A program made the position numbers and the translations under genes. Of a stretch of 64,000 nt of DNA, positions 33,350 through 41,660 are shown piece after piece (position 1 is the stretch's first letter; the number at the start of each line of letters is the position of its first letter). Under the pieces are notes generated by a model, which saw nothing but the letters and a program-made list of their open reading frames with translations, searched no databases and was not told the DNA's origin. Source of the stretch: Streptomyces sp. NBC_00335 (GTDB lineage Bacteria; Actinomycetota; Actinomycetes; Streptomycetales; Streptomycetaceae); contig NZ_CP108006.1 in NCBI RefSeq assembly GCF_036127095.1, positions 3,906,001 through 3,970,000 of the forward strand, written 5' to 3'.

Positions 33350-34738
33350 CTACCTGTTCGGGATGACGCCCGTCCGGTAGACCGTTCCCCCGCACGCCTC
33401 GGCGATGGTCAGCTGCGTCGTCGGGCCGTCCGGACCGAGCGTGTTGGGCGTGTGGGCCACCAGGGCACCGAGCGGCGGAGTCTGGGCCTGGCCGGTGCCC
33501 GCCTCGGCGCCCGGGGCGCCCTCCGACGAGTTGGCGTCCCCGGACCCGCCCGCGGCGGGGCAGCCGCCCTCCGGCGGCACCCATGCGAAGCGGACCTCGT
33601 AGGTCGCGTTCGGCGCGAGCACCAACCGCAAGGTCTCCACCGACGGGTCGGGCAGCAGCCCGGTCGCCGGATCGCCCGTGACGTGGTTGACGACGGTCAC
33701 CGCGGCCCCGCCCTCGAACGCCGGGCCCGCCGCCAAGCTCTCCGGGCCGCGGACGGTACAGCTGCGCGAGGACACGTTGGTGACCTTGAAACTGCCGTAG
33801 ATCTTGCCGCCGGCCGACGGGGCCCGGGTGCTGCCCGCCACGCCGACCTGGCTCTGGGTGCAGTTGGGCACGTCCGAGGACGCGGGCGGGGGGACCGCAC
33901 CGCCACCGACGCTGCCGCTGGTGCCGGGCAGGGGGGAGGGGGCGCCGGGCGGGGTGATGTCCGCCCCGCCGGCGCTCGGGAAGCCGCCCGGCGGGGTCGG
34001 CGAGGAGCTGGCGCCGCCGTCCTGCGCGTCCTTGTCCTTGTCCTTGTCCTTGTCGGAGGACCGCTTGGGCTTCGGACGGGAGCCGGAGCCGTTCTGGTGC
34101 AGGCCGGACCCGTCCTTCGAGTTCCCGCCCTGCTGGCCGTGGCCCGCCATGGTGGAACGGTCGGAGCTCCCGCCCGCACCGGAGAACATCTGCAGGCCCA
34201 CCGGGACCGAGCCGCCCAGCACCACCACGGCCGCCGCCGCGGCGACGAGGATCCGCCGGTTGCGGACCCGGCGCGCGGGGACCGCGTGCCGCAGCCGCTC
34301 CAGCGCGCCACCGGAGGGCTCCAGCCCCCCGACGGCCCCGCGCAGCAGATCGCGCAGCACGTCCTCCTCGCCCGCGGGTTCGGAGGCCAGGGTCTTGACG
34401 AGGGCGAGCTTGGCGACGGCGGGCTCCGCCTTGGCGGGCTCGGCAGTGGTGAGCTCGGCAGCGGTGGGCTCGGACTTGGCAGGCTCGGCACCAGTGGGCT
34501 CCGCCGTGGCGGGCTCGGTGCCGCCGGCTTCCGCACCGGCGGCCGGCTCGGCGCCGCCCGGCTCGGAACCGGCGGACGCGGCCGTACCGGCCGTACCGGC
34601 CTTACCGGGCTCGTCCGCCGTACCCGGCTTGCCGCGCAGGAGCTCCATCAGGGCCTCCGGGCCCCCGGAGGCGGATCCGCCCGACAGGCCGGGCAGCGCC
34701 TGGGCCTCGTCCTCGTTCGTCTTGCGGTCCTCGTTCAT
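33350..34738 (-). CDS. Membrane-anchored DUF4232 protein coupled to a sigma factor
   Basis: A protein of 462 residues; ATG 34738 overlaps the sigma-factor stop (ATGA). The cytoplasmic part has a low-complexity AEPAKSEPTAAEL-type repeat (about 60-115), a conserved EEDVLRDLLRGAVGG stretch and a basic stop (ARRVRNRR). One helix follows (ILVAAAAAVVVLGGSVPVGL, about 163-182), then a disordered Ser/Gly/Pro/Lys linker. The extracytoplasmic DUF4232 domain has GSFKVTNVSSRSCTVRGPESL, with paired Cys in PNCTQ and SRSCTV. The coupling and topology would suit an anti-sigma-like sensor, but no zinc-binding anti-sigma motif is visible. Confidence 0.8.
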   Translation of the reverse strand: MNEDRKTNEDEAQALPGLSGGSASGGPEALMELLRGKPGTADEPGKAGTAGTAASAGSEPGGAEPAAGAEAGGTEPATAEPTGAEPAKSEPTAAELTTAEPAKAEPAVAKLALVKTLASEPAGEEDVLRDLLRGAVGGLEPSGGALERLRHAVPARRVRNRRILVAAAAAVVVLGGSVPVGLQMFSGAGGSSDRSTMAGHGQQGGNSKDGSGLHQNGSGSRPKPKRSSDKDKDKDKDAQDGGASSSPTPPGGFPSAGGADITPPGAPSPLPGTSGSVGGGAVPPPASSDVPNCTQSQVGVAGSTRAPSAGGKIYGSFKVTNVSSRSCTVRGPESLAAGPAFEGGAAVTVVNHVTGDPATGLLPDPSVETLRLVLAPNATYEVRFAWVPPEGGCPAAGGSGDANSSEGAPGAEAGTGQAQTPPLGALVAHTPNTLGPDGPTTQLTIAEACGGTVYRTGVIPNR

Positions 34739-35550
34739 GCTTGCGCAGCCTCCATCGCCACCCGCAGCGCGGCAATGCCCCGCGATCCGTACGCCTTGAC
34801 CGAACCGAGTGATATGCCGAGGGTCTCGGAGACCTGGACTTCCGTCATGTCCGCGAAGTAGCGCAACGACAGCACCTCGCGCTGGCGTCGCTGGAGACCG
34901 CGCATCGCCTTGATGAGATCGTCCCGTTCCAGCAGGTCGTACGCGCCTTCCTCGGCGCTCGCCATGTCCGGCATCGGCTTCGACAGAAGCTTCAGGCCGA
35001 GGATGCGGCGGCGCAGGGCGGAGCGCGAGAGGTTGACGACGGTCTGGCGCAGGTAGGCCAGCGTCTTTTCCCGGTCGCGGACCCTGTTGCGGGCCGAGTG
35101 GACGCGGATGAAGGCCTCCTGGACGACGTCCTCGCAGGAGGCGGTGTCGTCGAGGAGCAGTGCGGCGAGGCCCAGGAGCGAGCGGTAGTGGGCCTGGTAG
35201 GTCTCCGTCAGGTGGTCGACGGTGGTCCCCGCGACGACCTCGACGACCTCGGCGATCTCGGCGGCCTGAGCCACCTCGGCCGTCGCGGCCACCTGGGACG
35301 CCTGCGTGCCACCGGTGTCCTCCGCGCTGTCGCGCGGCCCCGGCACGCGGCCGTCCTTGGCCGGGGACGGGCGGACGCCGGACGCTGCGGGCACCCCGGG
35401 CAGCAGGGGGGCGCCGGACGTCTTGGCGGCGGGCGGTACGGGAACGATCACCGGGAACCCACCGGGCATGCGGGATCGCAGGCGCAACGGGACCGGGATC
35501 GTCCCGGTGCGCGCCGATATGACGGGGAGTTCCAGCAATGCTTCTGCCAC
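34735..35550 (-). CDS. SigE-family ECF-like RNA polymerase sigma factor
   Basis: A protein of 271 residues from the GTG at 35550. A long N-terminal extension of about 110 residues (Pro/Val/Ala-rich, with a VAQAAEIAEVVEVVAG repeat) precedes region 2, LTETYQAHYRSLLGLAALLLDDTASCEDVVQEAFIRVHSARNRVRDREKTLAYLRQTVVNLSRSALRRR. Region 4 is AMRGLQRRQREVLSLRYFADMTEVQVSETLGISLGSVKAYGSRGIAALRVAME. This resembles the SigE group of Streptomyces sigma factors. The extension is unusual, and part of it may not be translated if a later start is used. It is coupled to the DUF4232 gene. Confidence 0.9.
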   Translation of the reverse strand: MAEALLELPVISARTGTIPVPLRLRSRMPGGFPVIVPVPPAAKTSGAPLLPGVPAASGVRPSPAKDGRVPGPRDSAEDTGGTQASQVAATAEVAQAAEIAEVVEVVAGTTVDHLTETYQAHYRSLLGLAALLLDDTASCEDVVQEAFIRVHSARNRVRDREKTLAYLRQTVVNLSRSALRRRILGLKLLSKPMPDMASAEEGAYDLLERDDLIKAMRGLQRRQREVLSLRYFADMTEVQVSETLGISLGSVKAYGSRGIAALRVAMEAAQA

Positions 35551-35709
35551 GCCAGTTGGACACGCGTGCCCCCGTCAGGGTTGTACGCGCACGGCAGATT
35601 CATCGGCGGGATTCTCATCGTCTTCTTGCGTAGCCGCACACCCGGACGCGCGTCGTCGTACGACGTCAGCCGTCGGGCCATCCACTCGATCAAGGGATTA
35701 ACGATGATC

Positions 35710-36804
35710 CTACAAAGTGAAAGAGCCAAAATCAGCCGCGATGAGCTCCGCAGTTTGTGTGGCATTGAGCGCAGCACCCTGCCGGAGGTTGTCCGCGCAG
35801 ACGAAGAACTCCAGCGACCGCGGGTCGTCCAGAGAGCGCCGCACCCGCCCCACCCAGGCCGGATCCGTTCCCGCGGCGTCCGAAGGGGTCGGGAACTCCC
35901 CCGCGGCCGGGTCGTCCACGAGGACCACCCCGGGCGCCGATTCCAGGATCTCCCGGGCGTGCGCCGCCTCGACGGCTCCCTCGAACCGGGCCCGTACGGT
36001 CAGCGAGTGGCCGGTCAGTACGGGTACCTGTACGCAGGTCACGGACACCGGCAGCTCCGCCAGGTCCAGGATCCGGCGCACTTGCGCCCGTACGGCCAGC
36101 TCGTGCGAGGACCAGCCGTCCTCGCGCAGCTCCCCCGACCACGGCACCACGTTGAGCACGAGCGGACCCGCGAAGGGCCCGGTGTCCTCGCCCACGGCCC
36201 GGCGCACGTCCCCGGGGTGCTCCCCCAGGGAGCTGCCGGCGACGAGGGACAGCTGACGGCGCAGTGCCTCCGAGCCGGCCCGGCCGGCGGCGCTCGCGGC
36301 CTGGTAGGTGGAGACGGCCAGCTCGGCCAGTGCGTACTCGGCGTGCAGCGCGCCCAGCGCCGCCATCATCGCGGCGGTCACGCAGTCGGGCCCGGCGACG
36401 ATCCCGCGCGGCCGGATCCGTACCGCGTGCCCGTTCACCTCGGGCACCACGAGCGGTACGTCGGGGTCCTCGCGGAAGGCCGCGGACTGGTCCACCACGA
36501 CGGCCCCGCGCGCGGTGACGCGGGGAGCCCACCGGGCCGAGACCTCGGCCGGGGTCAGGAAGAGCGCGATGTCGCCCTCCCCGAGGCCGTCGAAGGCGTC
36601 TTCGGTGAGGGCGAGCACCTCGGTCTCCGTGCCGCGCACGGTCAGCCGGCGGCCGGCCGAGCGCGAGGAGGCGATCAGGCGTACGTCGCCCCAGACGTCG
36701 GCCCGCTGGGACAGCATCTGGAGCAGGACGGAGCCGACGGCTCCGGTCGCCCCGACCACGGCGAGTGCCGGAGCCGGGGCGGACCGGGCCGCCGCCGTGA
36801 TCAA
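35710..36804 (-). CDS. asd: Aspartate-semialdehyde dehydrogenase homologue with altered active site
   Basis: A protein of 364 residues from the TTG at 36804, which overlaps the aspartokinase stop (TTGA). The fold is clear: [20 protein letters not shown] (NADP site), [71 protein letters not shown]. The catalytic Cys141, Gln168, His266 and phosphate-binding Arg111 are kept. Against E. coli Asd numbering, Asn134 is Asp140, Arg267 is Gln259, Lys244 is Ala237 and Glu241 is His234, so substrate and phosphate contacts are lost. It should make aspartate semialdehyde after Ask, but may be weakly active, altered or inactive. A normal Asd may be encoded elsewhere. Confidence 0.85.
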   Translation of the reverse strand: MITAAARSAPAPALAVVGATGAVGSVLLQMLSQRADVWGDVRLIASSRSAGRRLTVRGTETEVLALTEDAFDGLGEGDIALFLTPAEVSARWAPRVTARGAVVVDQSAAFREDPDVPLVVPEVNGHAVRIRPRGIVAGPDCVTAAMMAALGALHAEYALAELAVSTYQAASAAGRAGSEALRRQLSLVAGSSLGEHPGDVRRAVGEDTGPFAGPLVLNVVPWSGELREDGWSSHELAVRAQVRRILDLAELPVSVTCVQVPVLTGHSLTVRARFEGAVEAAHAREILESAPGVVLVDDPAAGEFPTPSDAAGTDPAWVGRVRRSLDDPRSLEFFVCADNLRQGAALNATQTAELIAADFGSFTL

Positions 36805-38078
36805 CGTCCCGTGCCTCCGTAGACGACGGCTTCGTCGCCGCTGTCGTTGTCGAGTCCGAAGGCCGTGTGCACGGCGCGGACGGCCTCGTTGACGTCGTCC
36901 TGGCGGGTCACGACCGAGATGCGGATCTCCGAGGTGGAGATGAGCTCGATGTTGACGCCCGCGTCGGACAGCGCCTGGAAGAACGAGGCGGTGACGCCCG
37001 GGTTGGTCTTCATGCCCGCGCCGACCAGGGAGATCTTGCCGATCTGGTCGTCGTAGCGCAGGGACTCGAAGCCGATGGTGCCCTTCGCCTTCTCCAGGGC
37101 GTCGATGGCCTTGTGGCCCTCGGCCTTGGGGAGGGTGAAGGAGATGTCCGTCAGGCCCGTGGAGGCGGCGGACACGTTCTGCACGATCATGTCGATGTTG
37201 ATCTCGGCGTCCGCGATGGCGCGGAAGATGGCCGCGGCCTCACCCGGCTTGTCCGGGACGCCGACGACCGTGATCTTGGCTTCGGAGACGTCGTGAGCGA
37301 CTCCGGAGATGATGGCGTGCTCCACCGGCTCGTCCCCTTGCGGATTCTCGTTGCTGACCCAGGTGCCCGGCAGTCCCGAGAAGGACGAGCGGACGTGGAT
37401 CGGGATGTTGTAGCGGCGCGCGTACTCGACGCAGCGGTGCAGCAGCACCTTGGAGCCGGAGGCCGCGAGCTCCAGCATGTCCTCGGAGTTGATCCAGTCG
37501 ATCTTCTTGGCCTTCTTCACGACGCGGGGGTCCGCGGTGAAGACGCCGTCGACGTCGGTGTAGATCTCGCAGACCTCGGCGTCCAGCGCCGCGGCGAGCG
37601 CGACGGCGGTCGTGTCCGAGCCGCCCCGGCCGAGGGTGGTGATGTCCTTGCTGTCCGCCGACACGCCCTGGAAGCCGGCGACGATGGCGATGTTGCCCTC
37701 GTCCAGCGCGGTGCGGATTCGGCCCGGCGTGACATCGATGATGCGCGCTTTGTTGTGGACCGAGTCGGTGATGACGCCTGCCTGGCTGCCGGTGAACGAC
37801 TGGGCCTCGTGGCCCAGGTTTTTGATCGCCATGGCCAGCAGGGCCATGGAGATCCGCTCTCCGGCGGTCAGCAGCATGTCGAATTCGCGCCCGGCAGGCA
37901 TCGGGGACACCTGCTCGGCGAGATCGATCAGCTCGTCCGTCGTGTCGCCCATCGCGGAAACCACGACGACCACTTGGTGGCCGTTCTTCTTGGCATCCAC
38001 GATCCGCTTGGCAACACGCTTGATGCCTTCGGCATCGGCTACGGAGGAGCCTCCGTACTTCTGCACGACAAGGCCCAC
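36801..38078 (-). CDS. lysC: Aspartate kinase
   Basis: A protein of 425 residues from the GTG at 38078, with GAGGAG upstream. The N terminus is [21 protein letters not shown] (catalytic Lys and substrate loop). Kinase motifs include [47 protein letters not shown] and [18 protein letters not shown]. Two ACT domains at the C terminus ([53 protein letters not shown]) bind allosteric Lys/Thr. It makes aspartyl phosphate at the head of the Lys, Met, Thr and diaminopimelate pathway. In this enzyme class an internal start often yields a separate regulatory subunit covering the ACT region; I did not locate one. Confidence 0.97.
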   Translation of the reverse strand: MGLVVQKYGGSSVADAEGIKRVAKRIVDAKKNGHQVVVVVSAMGDTTDELIDLAEQVSPMPAGREFDMLLTAGERISMALLAMAIKNLGHEAQSFTGSQAGVITDSVHNKARIIDVTPGRIRTALDEGNIAIVAGFQGVSADSKDITTLGRGGSDTTAVALAAALDAEVCEIYTDVDGVFTADPRVVKKAKKIDWINSEDMLELAASGSKVLLHRCVEYARRYNIPIHVRSSFSGLPGTWVSNENPQGDEPVEHAIISGVAHDVSEAKITVVGVPDKPGEAAAIFRAIADAEINIDMIVQNVSAASTGLTDISFTLPKAEGHKAIDALEKAKGTIGFESLRYDDQIGKISLVGAGMKTNPGVTASFFQALSDAGVNIELISTSEIRISVVTRQDDVNEAVRAVHTAFGLDNDSGDEAVVYGGTGR

Positions 38079-38175
38079 GTGCGCTCCTCGCTCAGTCCGT
38101 CTCATTGCTGGTGCAGTCTAACGAGCGGCCGCAATACGACCGCCTCGTACCACATCATGAGACGAAAAGATCACC

Positions 38176-38203
38176 GTAAACGTTCCCCGACCGGGGCGTT
38201 TAC
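38176..38203 (-). terminator. Terminator after the recR-DUF5063 unit
   Basis: GTAAACG and CGTTTAC arms with CCCC/GGGG inner pairs, overlapping the DUF5063 stop codon. Beyond it lies the 120-bp leader of the aspartokinase gene, with a weak TAGACT -10-like box on the minus strand. Confidence 0.6.
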
Positions 38204-38847
38204 TTCCGGCCGAGTCCGCCGAGCTCCTCGGCCATGACCTGCCCGGCCTGCTCCGCGAGGTCCTCCTCCGTGATGTCCTCGTCCGTGTCCAGCCCGTCCA
38301 GGGCGGCCAGCGGCTGGTCCAGGCGGACGTGCGCGATCAGTGACTGGAGGGCGCGCAGCGTGGCCGATGCCGTCGGTCCCCAGTTGGTGAAGTACGAGAA
38401 CTGCCACCACCACAGCGCCTCGGTGATCCGGCCCGACTGGTGGTGGATGAGCCCGTGCCGCAGGTCGGCGACCACGTCCGCCAGGTCGTCGGAGATCCGG
38501 TGCGGGACCGGGGCCTTGCGCGGCTCGTAGGGGTCGAAGACCTCCGAGTAGACGTCGACCGGCTCCAGCATCACCGCGAACCGCTCGCGCAGGTCGTCCA
38601 CGTCCGGCTCCGGGCCCAGGTCGGGCTCGTAGCGCTCGTCGGGCAGCACGTCCTGGTAGGCACCGAGCCGGCCGCCCGCCAGCAGCAGCTGGGACACCTC
38701 CAGGAGGAGGAAGGGCACCGCGCTGTCCGGGTCCTCGCCCTTGGCCACCTCGGTGACCGCGACGATGAAGGACTCGATCTGATCCGCGATCGAAGCCGCG
38801 AAATCGTCCGGATCCTGTCCCAGGGCGTGCAGCGTTGCGTCAGACAT
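38200..38847 (-). CDS. DUF5063 domain protein
   Basis: A protein of 215 residues from the ATG at 38847, overlapping the recR stop by 8 bp. It is acidic and helical: [65 protein letters not shown], then [52 protein letters not shown]. This is the DUF5063 pattern and the gene is widely conserved beside recR in Streptomyces. Function is unknown; the constant coupling to recR hints at DNA repair or replication, which is inference. Confidence 0.88.
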   Translation of the reverse strand: MSDATLHALGQDPDDFAASIADQIESFIVAVTEVAKGEDPDSAVPFLLLEVSQLLLAGGRLGAYQDVLPDERYEPDLGPEPDVDDLRERFAVMLEPVDVYSEVFDPYEPRKAPVPHRISDDLADVVADLRHGLIHHQSGRITEALWWWQFSYFTNWGPTASATLRALQSLIAHVRLDQPLAALDGLDTDEDITEEDLAEQAGQVMAEELGGLGRK

Positions 38848-39439
38848 CGAGAAGTCGCCTTCCTTCAAAGGCCCGCCCGAGCGTGACCTCGTCCGCGTAC
38901 TCCAGATCTCCCCCTACGGGGAGCCCGCTGGCCAGGCGGGTGACCTTGAGGCCCATGGGCTTCATCATGCGGGCGAGGTAGGTGGCGGTCGCCTCGCCTT
39001 CCAGATTCGGGTCGGTCGCGATGATCAGCTCGGTGACCGAACCGTCCGCGAGCCGCGCCAGCAGCTCCCGGATGCGCAGATCGTCCGGGCCGACGCCCTC
39101 GATCGGGCTGATCGCGCCGCCGAGGACGTGGTACCGGCCCCGGAACTCGCGGGTCCGCTCGATCGCGACGACGTCCTTCGACTCCTCGACCACACAGATG
39201 ACCGTCAGATCGCGGCGCGGATCGCGGCAGATGTTGCACCGCTCCTCCTGCGCCACGTTCCCGCACACCGCACAGAACCGGACCTTGTCCTTGACCTCCA
39301 GCAGCGCGTGCGCGAGGCGGCGGACATCGGTGGGCTCGGCCTGCAGGATGTGGAAGGCGATCCGCTGCGCGCTCTTGGGCCCGACGCCGGGCAGCCTGCC
39401 CAGTTCGTCGATCAGGTCCTGGACCACGCCTTCGTACAA
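38840..39439 (-). CDS. recR: Recombination mediator protein RecR
   Basis: A protein of 199 residues from the TTG at 39439, eight bases after [37 protein letters not shown] is the standard RecR opening with its helix-hairpin-helix. A zinc finger follows ([19 protein letters not shown], four Cys at about 56-71), then the Toprim domain ([52 protein letters not shown]). It loads RecA with RecF/RecO at gaps. It lies between ybaB and the DUF5063 gene, all on the minus strand. Confidence 0.97.
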   Translation of the reverse strand: MYEGVVQDLIDELGRLPGVGPKSAQRIAFHILQAEPTDVRRLAHALLEVKDKVRFCAVCGNVAQEERCNICRDPRRDLTVICVVEESKDVVAIERTREFRGRYHVLGGAISPIEGVGPDDLRIRELLARLADGSVTELIIATDPNLEGEATATYLARMMKPMGLKVTRLASGLPVGGDLEYADEVTLGRAFEGRRLLDV

Positions 39440-39504
39440 CGGACTGCCTTCTTTCGGTTCTGAAGTTCGTAACGGGGCCGGCTACCGGGTCCCGGAGGTC
39501 GGAT

Positions 39505-39849
39505 CTAGAAGGGCAGGCCGGGGATGCCGCTGCCGCCGCCCAGGCCCTGCGCCAGCGGGCCCAGCTTCTGCTGCTGGAGCGCCTGCGCGTTCTCGTTGGC
39601 CGCCTGGACCGCCGCGACCACCAGGTCCGCGAGCGTCTCGGTGTCCTCGGGGTCCACGGCCTTGGGGTCGATCACCAGCGCGCGCAGTTCACCGGAACCG
39701 GTGACGGTCGCCTTCACCAGGCCGCCGCCGGCCTGGCCCTCGACCTCGGTGCGCGCCAGCTCGTCCTGCGCCACGGCGAGGTCCTGCTGCATCTTCTGGG
39801 CCTGCTGGAGCAGCTGCTGCATGTCGGGCATGCCACCACCGGGAATCAC
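39505..39849 (-). CDS. YbaB/EbfC-family nucleoid-associated protein
   Basis: A protein of 114 residues from the GTG at 39849. The pattern [80 protein letters not shown] is the family core, with a Gly-rich C-terminal tail. The protein forms a DNA-binding dimer and is conserved next to recR in most bacteria. Spacing to recR is 65 bp on the same strand, so they are probably cotranscribed. The promoter should lie within 39850-40117, shared with a divergent SLATT gene. Confidence 0.95.
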   Translation of the reverse strand: MIPGGGMPDMQQLLQQAQKMQQDLAVAQDELARTEVEGQAGGGLVKATVTGSGELRALVIDPKAVDPEDTETLADLVVAAVQAANENAQALQQQKLGPLAQGLGGGSGIPGLPF

Positions 39850-40117
39850 AGGTCACTCACTCCGTAGCGTCGGGCCAAGCACCGGCGGCTTGGTCAATCC
39901 GAGCCTACGTGCTCCCCGGGCGCCGCGCCCTACGCCGTGAGGACCAACTCTTTCGAGTGAGAGACGGGGCGTACGCGTACCTGATGGCGCCCTCCTTGCG
40001 GGCGGAAATCCCGGGAATCGGCGCCCACCCCGTGTCATTCGAAGGTAGGAAGAGCATGCGCACCATTGCGCACACGCGCACCACCACACGTTCAGCGCAG
40101 GCAGAGGGAGTGCCCGG

Positions 40118-40843
40118 GTGAGTCAGCCGGAGATGCAGCCCGAGGGGCCACCCCGGGATCCCGCTGAGGACGGCGACCTTACCGGCCGGCCGTTCCCTCT
40201 CGGGGACTGGGGCGAGCCCGCCGAGCGGCTCGACGAGCTCTACCGGCGGGTCGAGGCCGACGCGCTGCGCACCGCCGAGTGGTACCTGTCGGACCGGGCG
40301 TGGAAGCGCCGGGGAGCCCGGATCCTGCGGATCGGGGCCGCCGCCGGCGCGGTCACCGGCGCCGCGATGCCGCTGCTGGAGCTGACCGGCTCGGTGTCCG
40401 GGGCGGCTTCGTATGGCTATCTCGCGCTGCTCCTGGGCGCGGCCTGCCTGGGCTGCGACCGGTTCTTCGGCCTGACCTCGGGCTGGATGCGGGACGTGGC
40501 GACGGCGCAGGCCGTGCAGCGGCGACTGCAGACCCTGCAGTTCGACTGGGCCACGGAGAACGTGCGCGAGATCCTGGGCCCGACCGAGGGCACCGCCAGC
40601 GAGGCCGCGGAGCGATGTCTGACCGTGCTGCGCCGGTTCTCCGAGGACGTGACCGAGCTCGTGCGGTCGGAGACCGCGGAGTGGATGGTCGAGTTCAGCT
40701 CGGGCCCCGCCCCGCTGGTCATGCAGTCCCTGGGCGCGGGCGGATCCCGCTCGGACGCGTACGTCCCGCCGGCCCGCTTCCCGCTCCCCCCGGGCACCCG
40801 CCCGAACATGCCCCGTCAGCGGCCGCCGGAGCAGCCGCGCTGA
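40118..40843 (+). CDS. SLATT-domain membrane protein
   Basis: A protein of 241 residues from the GTG at 40118, preceded by AGGGAG. The core is GDWGEPAERLDELYRRVEADALRTAEWYLSDRAWKRRGARILRIGAAAGAVTGAAMPLLE, with two adjacent membrane helices (ILRIGAAAGAVTGAAMPLLEL and AASYGYLALLLGAACLGCDRFFG), then helical FGLTSGWMRDVATAQAVQRRLQTLQFDWA. This matches SLATT domains, two-helix membrane modules associated in comparative work with nucleotide-sensing conflict systems. No SLOG or nuclease partner is beside it; it is a stable neighbour of ybaB-recR. The tail is proline-rich. Confidence 0.8.
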   Translation: MSQPEMQPEGPPRDPAEDGDLTGRPFPLGDWGEPAERLDELYRRVEADALRTAEWYLSDRAWKRRGARILRIGAAAGAVTGAAMPLLELTGSVSGAASYGYLALLLGAACLGCDRFFGLTSGWMRDVATAQAVQRRLQTLQFDWATENVREILGPTEGTASEAAERCLTVLRRFSEDVTELVRSETAEWMVEFSSGPAPLVMQSLGAGGSRSDAYVPPARFPLPPGTRPNMPRQRPPEQPR

Positions 40844-40889
40844 CGGGGTGGGGCCGGCTCCGCGTCGCGGCGGCGCCGGCCCCACCCCG
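40844..40889. terminator. Bidirectional terminator after the SLATT gene
   Basis: A perfect 15-bp stem (40844-40858 with 40875-40889), starting just after the SLATT stop codon and 12 bp from a convergent gene. Confidence 0.85.
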
Positions 40890-40900
40890 TACGGCCCGCG

Positions 40901-41551
40901 TCAGCTGAAGATGATCATCGAGCCTTGGCCGAGGCTCCGGGTCGCGGCCGCGTGCAGGCCCAGCCATACGTGCCGCTCCCGCGCGAAGGGGCTGTCGTCG
41001 TACGGGATCGGCCCGGCGGGCTCCTCCAGCGACGTCGGCCGCCCCGGGGGCGCCGGAGCCAGCGGCGGGTTCAGGGGGTCTATCCCGATCGCGGGAGCCA
41101 CCAGTGCCAGCTCGCGCAGGAGCCCCTGCGCGGACCCCAGCGGCCCGCCTCCGGCCAGCAGCTCCTCGTTGGCCAGCGGGTAGGCGAAGTCGACGGGGAC
41201 GTAGGCCCCCGCGTGGTCGTAGTGCCACACCAGGTGCGACTGCTGCGCCGTCGGCTCGAACATCTCCAGCAGTTGCTCGTAGTCCCCGCCCAGCTCGTCC
41301 ACCGGTGTCACCGGCAGTCCGCAGATCTGGAGCAGGTACGCCCGCCGCAGGAAGTGCAGGGCGTCGTAGTCGAAACCGGCCACCGGGGCGACGTCCCCGG
41401 AAAGCCCCGGCATGTACGCGAACACCGGCACGGACGGCAGTCCGGCCTCGCCCAGCGCCTTGTCGTACGAGGCGATCTCTTCCGCGAAGGGGTTGTCGGG
41501 GCTGTGGCACAGCACGTCGACAAGGGGGACCAGCCACAGGTCACAGGCCAC
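40901..41551 (-). CDS. Conserved hypothetical protein
   Basis: A protein of 216 residues from the GTG at 41551, with GGAGG four bases upstream; a start at 41605 would extend it by 18 residues. It opens ACDLWLVPLVDVLCHSPDNPFAEEIASYDKALGEAGLP. It has no signal or membrane helix, and contains several Trp/His-rich stretches (SHLVWHYDHAGAYVPVDFAYPL). I do not know the family. It reads as a soluble, conserved Streptomyces protein. No function is proposed. Confidence 0.75.
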   Translation of the reverse strand: MACDLWLVPLVDVLCHSPDNPFAEEIASYDKALGEAGLPSVPVFAYMPGLSGDVAPVAGFDYDALHFLRRAYLLQICGLPVTPVDELGGDYEQLLEMFEPTAQQSHLVWHYDHAGAYVPVDFAYPLANEELLAGGGPLGSAQGLLRELALVAPAIGIDPLNPPLAPAPPGRPTSLEEPAGPIPYDDSPFARERHVWLGLHAAATRSLGQGSMIIFS

Positions 41552-41660
41552 TCGGCCTCCGATCAGTCGTTGTCGCCGATCGGGCCAGCGTAGTGCGCCG
41601 GACACGCTCAGCGAAGGGGTGAGCAGAACCTGGGGGACGAGAACCGCGCCGGATCCGGGC

